Assembly (NCBI GenBank): GCA_949358305.1
Contig: CASHSZ010000105.1
Location: forward strand, 1 to 64,000
Origin: Strigamia acuminata
Taxonomy: Eukaryota; Arthropoda; Chilopoda; Geophilomorpha; Linotaeniidae
DNA length: 64,000 nt
Reading direction: 5' to 3'
Shown one piece after another: positions 1 through 11,372 of the stretch. A program made the position numbers and the translations under genes. Under the pieces are notes generated by a model, which did no database searches, was not told the DNA's origin, and saw only the letters and a program-made list of their open reading frames with translations. The stretch's first letter is position 1; each line of letters starts with the position of its first letter.

Positions 1-36
1 TGAAAATTTGTCAAAAATTGACAAAAGTCTGTGCAA

Positions 37-2062
37 ATTTAGTCAGAAATAGGAAACAAAAAATTTAAAATTCGTCCAACGCGCCAGTAAATCGAGCGCG
101 CCCATGGACAGTGCGCCGGCGGGAGCCCCGGCCGTCCTCTCTCTCTCTCTCTCTCGGCCGCCAAGGCTCGCCCCTCCGCCCGTCGGCGGGAGCCCCGACC
201 GTCCCCCCTCTCTCTTTCGGCCGCCAAAGGATCGCCCCTCCGCTCGTCACAGATTTTTGTCAATATTTGATGAATTTCAACAGATTTTCAGCAATATTTT
301 ACAGGACATTTCTGCTCTTTTGGATACATTTTCAAAGGTTTTATTGCTAAAATTCTGGGGAAATTTATCAAAAATTGACAAAAAATCGATGCAAGTTTTG
401 TCAGAAATTGATAAAATCTTCTTAAACTCGTCCAACGCGCCGGCGAGTGCACATGCGGGGACAGTGGGCACGTCCAGCCCGCGTGCACACTGTCAGATCG
501 GGCGGTTTCGGGCACAGTTTGATCCGGGCAAATATCTAGCAAAACTTGCACCGATTTTTTGTCAATTTTAGACAAATTTCAGCGATATTTTACGAGACAT
601 TTCTGCTCGATTGGACACATTTCCAGGGGTTTTTTGTAAAACATTGATAAAATTCCGTGGAAATTTATCAAATATTGGCAAAATTCGGTGCTAATTTTGT
701 CAAAAATTAGGAAAAAAAAATTTTCAAAACTTGTCCAACGTGCCGGTAAATCGAGCGCCCACATGCCTAGATAGTGCACGCCCAACCCGCCAAGGCTCGC
801 CCCTCCGCCCGTTGGCGGGAGCCCCGGCCGTCCCCTCTCTCTCTCTTTCTCTCTCTCTCTCGGGCGCCCGGAGCTCGCCCCTCCGCCCGTCACCGACTTT
901 TGACACAATTTTTGATGAAATTCAACGGAATTTTAGCAACGTTTTACAAAAAACCTGTGGAAATGTGTCCAACCGGGCAGAAATGTGTCGTAAAATGTTG
1001 CCGAAATTCTGTGAAAATTTGTCACAAATTGCCAAAAGTCGGTGCAAATTTTGTCAGAAATAGGAAACAAAAAATTTAAAATTCGTCCAACGCGCCAGTA
1101 AATCGAGCGCGCCCATGCGTGGACAGTGCGCCGGCGGGAGCCCCGGCCGTCCTCTCTCTCTCTCTCTCTCGGCCGCCAAGGCTCGCCCCTCCGCCCGTCG
1201 GCGGGAGCCCCGACCGTCCCCCCTCTCTCTTTCGGCCGCCAAAGGATCGCCCCTCCGCTCGTCACAGATTTTTGTCAATATTTGATGAACTTCAACAGAT
1301 TTTCAGCAATATTTTACAGGACATTTCTGCTCTTTTGGATACATTTTCAAAGGTTTTATTGCTAAAATTCTGGGGAAATTTATCAAAAATTGACAAAAAA
1401 TCGATGCAAGTTTTGTCAGAAATTGATAAAATCTTCTTAAACTCGTCCAACGCGCCGGCGAGTGCACATGCGGGGACAGTGGGCACGTCCAGCCCGCGTG
1501 CACACTGTCAGATCGGGCGGTTTCGGGCACAGTTTGATCCGGGCAAATATCTAGCAAAACTTGCACCGATTTTTTGTCAATTTTAGACAAATTTCAGCGA
1601 TATTTTACGAGACATTTCTGCTCGATTGGACACATTTCCAGGGGTTTTTTGTAAAACATTGATAAAATTCCGTGGAAATTTATCAAATATTGGCAAAATT
1701 CGGTGCTAATTTTGTCAAAAATTAGGAAAAAAAAATTTTCAAAACTTGTCCAACGTGCCGGTAAATCGAGCGCCCACATGCCTAGATAGTGCACGCCCAA
1801 CCCGCCAAGGCTCGCCCCTCCGCCCGTTGGCGGGAGCCCCGGCCGTCCCCTCTCTCTCTCTTTCTCTCTCTCTCTCGGGCGCCCGGAGCTCGCCCCTCCG
1901 CCCGTCACCGACTTTTGACACAATTTTTGATGAAATTCAACGGAATTTTAGCAACGTTTTACAAAAAACCTGTGGAAATGTGTCCAACCGGGCAGAAATG
2001 TGTCGTAAAATGTTGCCGAAATTCTGTGAAAATTTGTCACAAATTGCCAAAAGTCGGTGCAA
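37..2062. repeat. Higher-order satellite, array 1 (2 x 1,015-bp units)
   Basis: Two tandem copies of a 1,015-bp unit, the first 4 bp shorter (CGTG missing after CGCGCCCAT near 101). Each unit is a trimer of diverged monomers that open with the box GTCCAACGCGCC or a close variant (near 73, 429 and 732 in unit 1). A monomer has a GC-rich half with (CT)n tracts and an AT-rich half carrying TTGTCAA/TTGACAA dyads. Monomer lengths are about 360, 303 and 352 bp. Bases 1-36 are the tail of a linker also seen whole at 6906-7316. Reading frames are open on both strands simply because copies are identical; I see no evidence that they are genes. Tandem monomers inside a larger homogenised unit is the classic higher-order repeat architecture of centromeric satellites; centromere function here is only a guess. 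Confidence 0.95.
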
Positions 2063-2469
2063 GTATTGCTAGATTTGGGCGCATCAAACTGTGCCGAGAT
2101 CTGACAGTGTCCACGCGGTTTTGAAGCGCCCACTGTCGACGCACGTGGGCGCTCAATTTACCGGCGCGTTGGACGAGTTTTGAAAAAAGTTTTTTCCTAA
2201 TTTCTGACAAAACTTGCACCGAATTTTGTCAATATGTGATAAATTTCCATGGATTTTAAGCAATGTTTTACAGAAGTCCGTCCCATCGGGCAGAAACGTC
2301 TCGTAAAATGTCGCTGAAATTCCGTGAAAATCTGTCAAAAATTGACAAAAGTTGGTGACCGACCCGCGGCGCGTCACGGCGCGGTCGGAGGACGGCCCTC
2401 GTCCCCAAAAACCACACTCCGGGTCACGTGGTCTCGCACTCGACTTTTTCAGTTTTCCCGTTTTCGGCC
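2063..2469. repeat. Linker J1: diverged satellite monomer plus GC module
   Basis: The 1,015-bp unit diverges from its neighbours at 2063. A more distant monomer follows, with the conserved box GTTGGACGAG on the opposite strand sense near 2168 and an AT-rich half to about 2355. Then comes a GC module with GGCGCGTCACGGCGCGG, GTCCCCAAAAACC and an E-box CACGTGG. The same J1 occurs at the equivalent edge of every array (11373, 15907 and, reversed, ending at 30950, 36637, 43381, 47038 and 56724). Confidence 0.85.
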
Positions 2470-4830
2470 CGTTACGGCCAAGGACCGTAACGGGTCGAAA
2501 ACGGGCCGCAACGGGTCGAAAACGGCCGCAACGGGTCGAAAACGGCCCGCACGGGCCGTTAACGGGCCGCCGACGGTCCCGTCACAATCCCGTAACGGCT
2601 CGCACGGGCCGTTAACGGGCCGCCGACGGTCCCGTCACGATCCCGTAACGGCTCGCACGGGCCGTTAACGGGCCGCCGACGGTTCCGTAACTATCCCGTA
2701 ACGGCCCGCACGGGCCGTTAACGGGCCGCCGACGGTCCCGTCACGACCCCGTAACGGCCCGTACGACCTCATGCGGGCCGTTAACGGGCCGTTAACGGGC
2801 CGTTAACGGCCCGTTAACGGCGTAAAACCAAAAACAGGATTCGAGATTAATGTCTATGAATGTTGTACGCGTTTTCACGTACGTGTTGTCGGTTGTTGAT
2901 TTTTTCGATTTACGCCGTAACGGCCCGTTAACGGCCCGTTAACGGCCCGTTAACGGCCCGTGCGGGCCGTTAACGGGCCGTCGACGATCCCGTCACGATC
3001 CCGCAACGGCCCGCACGGGCCGTTAACGGGCCGCTGACGGTCCCGTCACGATCCCGTCACGGCCTTCGTTCCCGGACTTCGGCTCGCCGACGGCCCGTAC
3101 GACCTCACGCGGGCCGTTAACGGGCCGTTAACGGCCCGTTAACGGCCCGTTAACGGCGTAAAACCAAAAACAGGATTCGAGATTAATGTCTATGAATGTT
3201 GTACGCGTTTTCATGTACGTGTTGTCGGTTGTTGATTTTTTCGATTCACGCCGTAACGGCCCGTTAACGGCCCGTTAACGGCCCGTCAACGGCCCGTCAA
3301 CGGCCCGCAACGGCCCGCACGGGCCGTTAACGGGCCGTCGACGATCCCGTCACGATCCCGCAACGGCCCGCACGGGCCGTTAACGGGCCGCTGACGGTCC
3401 CGTCACGATCCCGCAACGGCCCGCACGGGCCGTTAACGGGCCGTCGACGATCCCGTCACGATCCCGCAACGGCCCGCACGGGCCGTTAACGGGCCGCTGA
3501 CGGTCCCGTCACGATCCCGTCACGGCCTTCGTTCCCGGACTTCGGCTCGCCGACGGCCCGTACGACCTCACGCGGGCCGTTAACGGGCCGTTAACGGCCC
3601 GTTAACGGCCCGTTAACGGCGTAAAACCAAAAACAGGATTCGAGATTAATGTCTATGAATGTTGTACGCGTTTTCATGTACGTGTTGTCGGTTGTTGATT
3701 TTTTCGATTCACGCCGTAACGGCCCGTTAACGGCCCGTTAACGGCCCGTCAACGGCCCGTCAACGGCCCGCAACGGCCCGCACGGGCCGTTAACGGGCCG
3801 TCGACGATCCCGTCACGATCCCGCAACGGCCCGCACGGGCCGTTAACGGGCCGCTGACGGTCCCGTCACGATCCCGCAACGGCCCGCACGGGCCGTTAAC
3901 GGGCCGTCGACGATCCCGTCACGATCCCGCAACGGCCCGCACGGGCCGTTAACGGGCCGCTGACGGTCCCGTCACGATCCCGCAACGGCCCGCACGGGCC
4001 GTTAACGGGCCGTCGACGGTCCCGTCACGATCCCGCAACGGCCCGCACGGGCCGTTAACGGCCCGTTAACGGGGCAAAACCGAAAACAGGATTCGAGATT
4101 AATGTCTATGAATGTTGTACGCGTTTTCATGTACGTGTTGTCGGTTGTTGATTTTTTCGATTCACGCCGTAACGGCCCGTTAACGGCCCGTTAACGGCCC
4201 GTCAACGGCCCGTCAACGGCCCGCAACGGCCCGCACGGGCCGTTAACGGGCCGTCGACGATCCCGTCACGATCCCGCAACGGCCCGCACGGGCCGTTAAC
4301 GGGCCGCCGACGGTCCCGTCACGGTCCCGTCACGGCGCGTGCGGGCCGTTAACGGGCCGCCGACAGTCCCGTCACGATCCCGTCACGGCCTTCGTTCCCG
4401 GACTTCGGCTCGCCGACGGCCCGTACGACCTCACGCGGGCCGTTAACGGGCCGTTAACGGGCCGTTAACGGCCCGTTAACGGCCCGTTAACGGCGTAAAA
4501 CCAAAAACAGGATTCGAGATTAATGTCTATGAATGTTGTACGCGTTTTCACGTACGTGTTGTCGGTTGTTGATTTTTTCGATTTACGCCGTTAACGGCCC
4601 GTTAACGGCCCGTTAACGGCCCGTCAACGGCCCGCATGGAGTCGTACGGGCCGTTAACGGGCCGCCGACGGTCCCGTCACGGTCCCGTCACGGCGCGTGC
4701 GGGCCGTTAACGGGCCGCCAACGGTCCCGTCACGATCCCGTCACGGCCCGTGCGGGCCGTTAACGGGCCGCCGACGGTCCCGTCACGATCCCGTAACGGC
4801 CCGTTACGGCCAAGGGCCGTAACGGGATAA
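2470..4830. repeat. GC-rich palindromic 11-bp/53-bp repeat array 1
   Basis: This array combines an 11-bp repeat (GGGCCGTTAAC or its complement) with a 53-bp super-repeat of the form CACGGGCCGTTAACGGGCCG, then TCGACGATCCCGTCACGATC, then CCGCAACGGCCCG. The motif CCGTTAACGG is a perfect palindrome (HpaI site GTTAAC) and occurs dozens of times. Five 98-bp AT-rich cores are embedded at 2819-2916, 3155-3252, 3618-3715, 4071-4168 and 4492-4589. Some super-repeats carry an extra box TTCGTTCCCGGACTTCGGC (near 3063, 3527 and 4390). This is the longest of the 14 such arrays in the window. Confidence 0.93.
2819..2916 (+). repeat. 98-bp AT-rich core with imperfect terminal inverted repeats (type copy; 22 copies in window)
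   Basis: The core begins GGCGTAAAACCAAAAA; the reverse complement of its end reads GGCGTAAATCGAAAAA, matching at 14 of 16 positions, so it has MITE-like imperfect inverted ends. The interior is strongly conserved between copies (for example CAGGATTCGAGATTAATG). Other plus-sense copies: 3155-3252, 3618-3715, 4071-4168, 4492-4589, 6462-6559, 12149-12246, 12612-12709, 12969-13066, 16641-16738, 20219-20316. Minus-sense copies: 26541-26638, 30119-30216, 35764-35861, 42508-42605, 46165-46262, 49822-49919, 52315-52412, 55893-55990, 59565-59662, 59922-60019, 60385-60482. No coding potential. Tandem 11-mers flank every copy, mostly in opposite orientation on the two sides. Confidence 0.85.
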
Positions 4831-5427
4831 CTGAGAGAGTCGGGTGCGAGACCACGTGACCCGGAGTGTGGTTTTTGGGGGCGAGGGCCGTCCTCCGACC
4901 GCGCCGTGACGCGCCCCGGGTCGGATCAAGAGGCGACCCGGTCGGAAACCGAACCTCGGGGTTCCTCGGGGCGTGGTTTTTTGGGGACGGGGGGAGGGGG
5001 GGATTGGGTCGCGTGCTCCGACCGCGCCGCAACGCGCCGTGGGTCGGTCACCAACCTTTGTCAATATTTTATAAATTTCCACGGAATTTCAACAATGTTT
5101 TACATAAGTCCGTCAAATCGGGCAGAAATATCCCGTACAATGTCGCTGCAATTCTGTGGAAATTTATCAGATATTGACAAAATTCGGTGACGGGCGGAAG
5201 GGCGATTCCCGGGCGGAAGAGAGAGAGAGAGAGAGAAAGGGGGGACGGCCGGCGCCTACGCCGACGGGGCGCGGAGGGCGAGTGCACTGTTCACGCATGT
5301 GGGCGCGTGTGGACGCTCGATTTACTGGCGCGTTGGACAAGTCAAAAAAAATTTCCCAATGTCTGACAAAAATTCCATCGAATCACGGCAATATTTGACA
5401 ACACTTGCACAGATTTTTAGCAACATT
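4831..5427. repeat. GC modules, diverged satellite monomers and a (GA)n tract
   Basis: GC modules occupy 4831-5052 (CACGTGACCCGG, then TGGTTTTTGGGG, then TCGGAAACCGAACC), in the orientation opposite to those at 2363-2469. Two diverged satellite monomers follow, separated by a GA dinucleotide tract near 5219-5235. This segment is an older, diverged relative of 20506-21084: the same order of parts with scattered substitutions and small indels. Confidence 0.8.
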
Positions 5428-5683
5428 CACCGGCGAGGTCGTTGATGAACTCGCTTTACCCCGATGAATCTCGCGCGACAACAACCCTGCGAAAATACCA
5501 AATCTCGTACGAATAATAAACACGGCGCAAACCGCACAAAAATCCACGACATAAAATCGAATGTCGTCTATCGGCACTCTCAGCATTCCCCCGGACATTT
5601 TCCGGAAGAGTTTGGTCCGGCCGGAATCCGAGGAATAGTCACTCCCAAAGTGCGGATTTTGCGGGTGCACTCGCTTCCGAAGG
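5428..5683. repeat. 256-bp 'cap' module, copy 1
   Basis: A non-satellite segment with a sharp end at CTTCCGAAGG (5674-5683). Related copies lie at 21085-21340, 25517-25772 and 51291-51546. This copy differs from those three at several sites, so it is the oldest. It is open on both strands (minus frame through 5383-5670, plus frame through 5464-5694), so orientation is undecided. The minus-strand frame contains a run of hydrophobic residues, while the plus frame is hydrophilic. I do not recognise either product. The sequence beyond the CCTTCGGAAG end is different at every copy. Confidence 0.7.
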
Positions 5684-6094
5684 TTATATCGTAAGTAAGT
5701 AAGTATCTGACAAAACTTGCACAGAATTTTGTCAACATTTGATAAATTTCCACAGAATTTAACGTTGTTTTGCTAAAACCTGCGGAAACGTGTCTAGTCG
5801 GGCAGAAACGTCTCGTAAAATGTTGCTGAAATTCCGTGGAAATTTGTCAAAAATTGACAAAAGTTGGTGACCGACCCACATCGCGTTGCGGCGCGGTCGG
5901 AGCACGCGACCCGATCCCCCCCCCCCCCCCTCCCCCCGTCCCCAAAAAACCACGCCTCGAGGAACCCCGAGGTTCGGTTTCCGACCGGGTCGCCTCTTGA
6001 TCCGACTCGGGGCGCGTCACGGCGCGGTCGGAGGACGGCCCTCGCCCCCAAAAACCACACTCCGGGTCACGTGGTCTCGCACTCGACTTTTTCA
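5684..6094. repeat. Diverged satellite monomer and GC modules with a C15 run
   Basis: It begins with a short tetranucleotide repeat (GTAAGTAAGTAAGT, 5691-5704), then a satellite monomer to about 5870, then two GC modules. A run of 15 cytosines lies at 5916-5930. The whole segment recurs inverted at 50287-50697 (x pairs with 56381-x), including the same homopolymer length. Confidence 0.8.
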
Positions 6095-6905
6095 GTTTTC
6101 CCGTTTTCGGCCCGTTACGGCCAAGGACCGTAACGGGTCGAAAACGGGCCGCAACGGGTCGAAAACGGCCGCAACGGGTCGAAAACGGCCCGCACGGGCC
6201 GTTAACGGGCCGCCGACGGTCCCGTCACAATCCCGTAACGGCTCGCACGGGCCGTTAACGGGCCGCCGACGGTCCCGTCACGATCCCGTAACGGCTCGCA
6301 CGGGCCGTTAACGGGCCGCCGACGGTTCCGTAACTATCCCGTAACGGCCCGCACGGGCCGTTAACGGGCCGCCGACGATCCCGTCACGACCCCGTAACGG
6401 CCCGTACGACCTCATGCGGGCCGTTAACGGGCCGTTAACGGGCCGTTAACGGCCCGTTAACGGCGTAAAACCAAAAACAGGATTCGAGATTAATGTCTAT
6501 GAATGTTGTACGCGTTTTCATGTACGTGTTGTCGGTTGTTGATTTTTTCGATTTACACCGTCACGGCCCGTTAACGGCCCGTTAACGGCCCGTTAACGGC
6601 CCGTTACGATCCCGTAACGGCCCGCACGGGCCGTTAACGGGCCGCCGACGGTCCCGTCACGATCCCGTAACGGCCCGCACGGGCCGTTAACGGGCCGCCG
6701 ACGGTCCCGTCACGGTCCCGTAACGGCTCGCACGGGCCGTTAACGGGCCGCCGACGGTCCCGTCACGGTCCCGTAACGGCCTTCGTTCCCGGACTTCGGC
6801 TCGCCGACGGCCCGTGCGACCTCATGCGGGCCGCTAACGGGCCGTCAACGGGCCGTTAACGGCCCGTTTTCGACCCGCTACGGCCCGTCACGGCCTGTTG
6901 GCCGT
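6095..6905. repeat. GC-rich palindromic repeat array 2
   Basis: The 11-bp/53-bp repeat family with one 98-bp core at 6462-6559. It opens with (CGGGTCGAAAACGGCCGCAA)n-type repeats. It pairs inverted with 49476-50286. Confidence 0.93.
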
Positions 6906-7316
6906 GCGACCCGTGACTCGGAGTGTGGTTTTTGGGGACGAGGGCCGTCCTCCGGCCGCGCCGCGACGCGCCGCGGGTCGGACAAGAAACGACCCGGTCG
7001 GAAACCGAACCTCAGTGTCCAATCGGGCAGAAATTGTGCGAAAGTTTAACCAAAAATGGCCAAAAGTCGGTGCAAGTTTTGCACGCAACAAACGTCCGAT
7101 GTGACAGTGCCCATGCGGGTTGGACGTGCATGTGGGCGCGTGTGGGCGCTCGATTTACCGGCCCGTTGGACGAGTTAAACCAAAATTTCCCAATATCTTG
7201 CATAAATTTAAAGAAGATTTGACAGATTTCCAGATTTTAAGCGATGTTTTACATAAGTCCGTCCCATTGCTGAAATTCCGTGAAAATTTGTCAAAAATTG
7301 ACAAAAGTCTGTGCAA
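6906..7316. repeat. Linker J2: GC module plus diverged satellite monomers
   Basis: GC module (TGGTTTTTGGGGACGAGGGC, then CGCGACGCGCCGCGGGTCGG) followed by two diverged monomers carrying the GGCCCGTTGGACGAG form of the satellite box near 7160. It leads into array 2. Related J2 linkers are at 13466-13876, 35007-35415, 41709-42111, 45408-45811, 49065-49469 and 58755-59159. Confidence 0.85.
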
Positions 7317-10300
7317 ATTTAGTCAGAAATAGGAAACAAAAAATTTAAAATTCGTCCAACGCGCCAGTAAATCGAGCGCGCCCATGGACAGTGCGCCGGC
7401 GGGAGCCCCGGCCGTCCTCTCTCTCTCTCTCTCTCGGCCGCCAAGGCTCGCCCCTCCGCCCGTCGGCGGGAGCCCCGACCGTCCCCCCTCTCTCTTTCGG
7501 CCGCCAAAGGATCGCCCCTCCGCTCGTCACAGATTTTTGTCAATATTTGATGAATTTCAACAGATTTTCAGCAATATTTTACAGGACATTTCTGCTCTTT
7601 TGGATACATTTTCAAAGGTTTTATTGCTAAAATTCTGGGGAAATTTATCAAAAATTGACAAAAAATCGATGCAAGTTTTGTCAGAAATTGATAAAATCTT
7701 CTTAAACTCGTCCAACGCGCCGGCGAGTGCACATGCGGGGACAGTGGGCACGTCCAGCCCGCGTGCACACTGTCAGATCGGGCGGTTTCGGGCACAGTTT
7801 GATCCGGGCAAATATCTAGCAAAACTTGCACCGATTTTTTGTCAATTTTAGACAAATTTCAGCGATATTTTACGAGACATTTCTGCTCGATTGGACACAT
7901 TTCCAGGGGTTTTTTGTAAAACATTGATAAAATTCCGTGGAAATTTATCAAATATTGGCAAAATTCGGTGCTAATTTTGTCAAAAATTAGGAAAAAAAAA
8001 TTTTCAAAACTTGTCCAACGTGCCGGTAAATCGAGCGCCCACATGCCTAGATAGTGCACGCCCAACCCGCCAAGGCTCGCCCCTCCGCCCGTTGGCGGGA
8101 GCCCCGGCCGTCCCCTCTCTCTCTCTTTCTCTCTCTCTCTCGGGCGCCCGGAGCTCGCCCCTCCGCCCGTCACCGACTTTTGACACAATTTTTGATGAAA
8201 TTCAACGGAATTTTAGCAACGTTTTACAAAAAACCTGTGGAAATGTGTCCAACCGGGCAGAAATGTGTCGTAAAATGTTGCCGAAATTCTGTGAAAATTT
8301 GTCACAAATTGCCAAAAGTCGGTGCAAATTTTGTCAGAAATAGGAAACAAAAAATTTAAAATTCGTCCAACGCGCCAGTAAATCGAGCGCGCCCATGCGT
8401 GGACAGTGCGCCGGCGGGAGCCCCGGCCGTCCTCTCTCTCTCTCTCTCTCGGCCGCCAAGGCTCGCCCCTCCGCCCGTCGGCGGGAGCCCCGACCGTCCC
8501 CCCTCTCTCTTTCGGCCGCCAAAGGATCGCCCCTCCGCTCGTCACAGATTTTTGTCAATATTTGATGAACTTCAACAGATTTTCAGCAATATTTTACAGG
8601 ACATTTCTGCTCTTTTGGATACATTTTCAAAGGTTTTATTGCTAAAATTCTGGGGAAATTTATCAAAAATTGACAAAAAATCGATGCAAGTTTTGTCAGA
8701 AATTGATAAAATCTTCTTAAACTCGTCCAACGCGCCGGCGAGTGCACATGCGGGGACAGTGGGCACGTCCAGCCCGCGTGCACACTGTCAGATCGGGCGG
8801 TTTCGGGCACAGTTTGATCCGGGCAAATATCTAGCAAAACTTGCACCGATTTTTTGTCAATTTTAGACAAATTTCAGCGATATTTTACGAGACATTTCTG
8901 CTCGATTGGACACATTTCCAGGGGTTTTTTGTAAAACATTGATAAAATTCCGTGGAAATTTATCAAATATTGGCAAAATTCGGTGCTAATTTTGTCAAAA
9001 ATTAGGAAAAAAAAATTTTCAAAACTTGTCCAACGTGCCGGTAAATCGAGCGCCCACATGCCTAGATAGTGCACGCCCAACCCGCCAAGGCTCGCCCCTC
9101 CGCCCGTTGGCGGGAGCCCCGGCCGTCCCCTCTCTCTCTCTTTCTCTCTCTCTCTCGGGCGCCCGGAGCTCGCCCCTCCGCCCGTCACCGACTTTTGACA
9201 CAATTTTTGATGAAATTCAACGGAATTTTAGCAACGTTTTACAAAAAACCTGTGGAAATGTGTCCAACCGGGCAGAAATGTGTCGTAAAATGTTGCCGAA
9301 ATTCTGTGAAAATTTGTCACAAATTGCCAAAAGTCGGTGCAAATTTTGTCAGAAATAGGAAACAAAAAATTTAAAATTCGTCCAACGCGCCAGTAAATCG
9401 AGCGCGCCCATGCGTGGACAGTGCGCCGGCGGGAGCCCCGGCCGTCCTCTCTCTCTCTCTCTCTCGGCCGCCAAGGCTCGCCCCTCCGCCCGTCGGCGGG
9501 AGCCCCGACCGTCCCCCCTCTCTCTTTCGGCCGCCAAAGGATCGCCCCTCCGCTCGTCACAGATTTTTGTCAATATTTGATGAATTTCAACAGATTTTCA
9601 GCAATATTTTACAGGACATTTCTGCTCTTTTGGATACATTTTCAAAGGTTTTATTGCTAAAATTCTGGGGAAATTTATCAAAAATTGACAAAAAATCGAT
9701 GCAAGTTTTGTCAGAAATTGATAAAATCTTCTTAAACTCGTCCAACGCGCCGGCGAGTGCACATGCGGGGACAGTGGGCACGTCCAGCCCGCGTGCACAC
9801 TGTCAGATCGGGCGGTTTCGGGCACAGTTTGATCCGGGCAAATATCTAGCAAAACTTGCACCGATTTTTTGTCAATTTTAGACAAATTTCAGCGATATTT
9901 TACGAGACATTTCTGCTCGATTGGACACATTTCCAGGGGTTTTTTGTAAAACATTGATAAAATTCCGTGGAAATTTATCAAATATTGGCAAAATTCGGTG
10001 CTAATTTTGTCAAAAATTAGGAAAAAAAAATTTTCAAAACTTGTCCAACGTGCCGGTAAATCGAGCGCCCACATGCCTAGATAGTGCACGCCCAACCCGC
10101 CAAGGCTCGCCCCTCCGCCCGTTGGCGGGAGCCCCGGCCGTCCCCTCTCTCTCTCTTTCTCTCTCTCTCTCGGGCGCCCGGAGCTCGCCCCTCCGCCCGT
10201 CACCGACTTTTGACACAATTTTTGATGAAATTCAACGGAATTTTAGCAACGTTTTACAAAAAACCTGTGGAAATGTGTCCAACCGGGCAGAAATGTGTCG

Positions 10301-11372
10301 TAAAATGTTGCCGAAATTCTGTGAAAATTTGTCACAAATTGCCAAAAGTCGGTGCAAATTTTGTCAGAAATAGGAAACAAAAAATTTAAAATTCGTCCAA
10401 CGCGCCAGTAAATCGAGCGCGCCCATGCGTGGACAGTGCGCCGGCGGGAGCCCCGGCCGTCCTCTCTCTCTCTCTCTCTCGGCCGCCAAGGCTCGCCCCT
10501 CCGCCCGTCGGCGGGAGCCCCGACCGTCCCCCCTCTCTCTTTCGGCCGCCAAAGGATCGCCCCTCCGCTCGTCACAGATTTTTGTCAATATTTGATGAAT
10601 TTCAACAGATTTTCAGCAATATTTTACAGGACATTTCTGCTCTTTTGGATACATTTTCAAAGGTTTTATTGCTAAAATTCTGGGGAAATTTATCAAATAT
10701 TGACAAAAAATCGATGCAAGTTTTGTCAGAAATTGATAAAATCTTCTTAAACTCGTCCAACGCGCCGGCGAGTGCACATGCGGGGACAGTGGGCACGTCC
10801 AGCCCGCGTGCACACTGTCAGATCGGGCGGTTTCGGGCACAGTTTGATCCGGGCAAATATCTAGCAAAACTTGCACCGATTTTTTGTCAATTTTAGACAA
10901 ATTTCAGCGATATTTTACGAGACATTTCTGCTCGATTGGACACATTTCCAGGGGTTTTTTGTAAAACATTGATAAAATTCCGTGGAAATTTATCAAATAT
11001 TGGCAAAATTCGGTGCTAATTTTGTCAAAAATTAGGAAAAAAAAATTTTCAAAACTTGTCCAACGTGCCGGTAAATCGAGCGCCCACATGCCTAGATAGT
11101 GCACGCCCAACCCGCCAAGGCTCGCCCCTCCGCCCGTTGGCGGGAGCCCCGGCCGTCCCCTCTCTCTCTCTTTCTCTCTCTCTCTCGGGCGCCCGGAGCT
11201 CGCCCCTCCGCCCGTCACCGACTTTTGACACAATTTTTGATGAAATTCAACGGAATTTTAGCAACGTTTTACAAAAAACCTGTGGAAATGTGTCCAACCG
11301 GGCAGAAATGTGTCGTAAAATGTTGCCGAAATTCTGTGAAAATTTGTCACAAATTGCCAAAAGTCGGTGCAA
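7317..11372. repeat. Higher-order satellite, array 2 (4 x 1,015-bp units)
   Basis: Four units, anchored at 7384, 8399, 9414 and 10429 (exact 1,015-bp steps). The first unit, next to linker J2, has the 4-bp CGTG deletion. The second has GATGAACTT where the others have GATGAATTT. The fourth has ATCAAATATTGAC in place of ATCAAAAATTGAC (near 10690), a variant shared with array 3 and with arrays 6-8. Confidence 0.95.

Noticed and set aside
104-571. 155-codon open frame repeated in nearly every 1,015-bp unit
   Set aside because: Open frames of similar length exist on both strands and in other frames of the same satellite unit, the product is low-complexity (Pro/Arg/Ser), and copies are identical because the DNA is homogenised, so there is no sign of protein-level constraint.
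20-2300. Other short frames within the satellite and GC arrays (about 60-140 codons)
   Set aside because: They are shadows of tandem repeats; many use GTG or TTG starts and cross module boundaries.
2470-4830. CRISPR-like alternation of palindromic repeats and spacers
   Set aside because: The 98-bp 'spacers' are all the same sequence, repeats vary in number and length, no cas genes are present and the context is eukaryotic.
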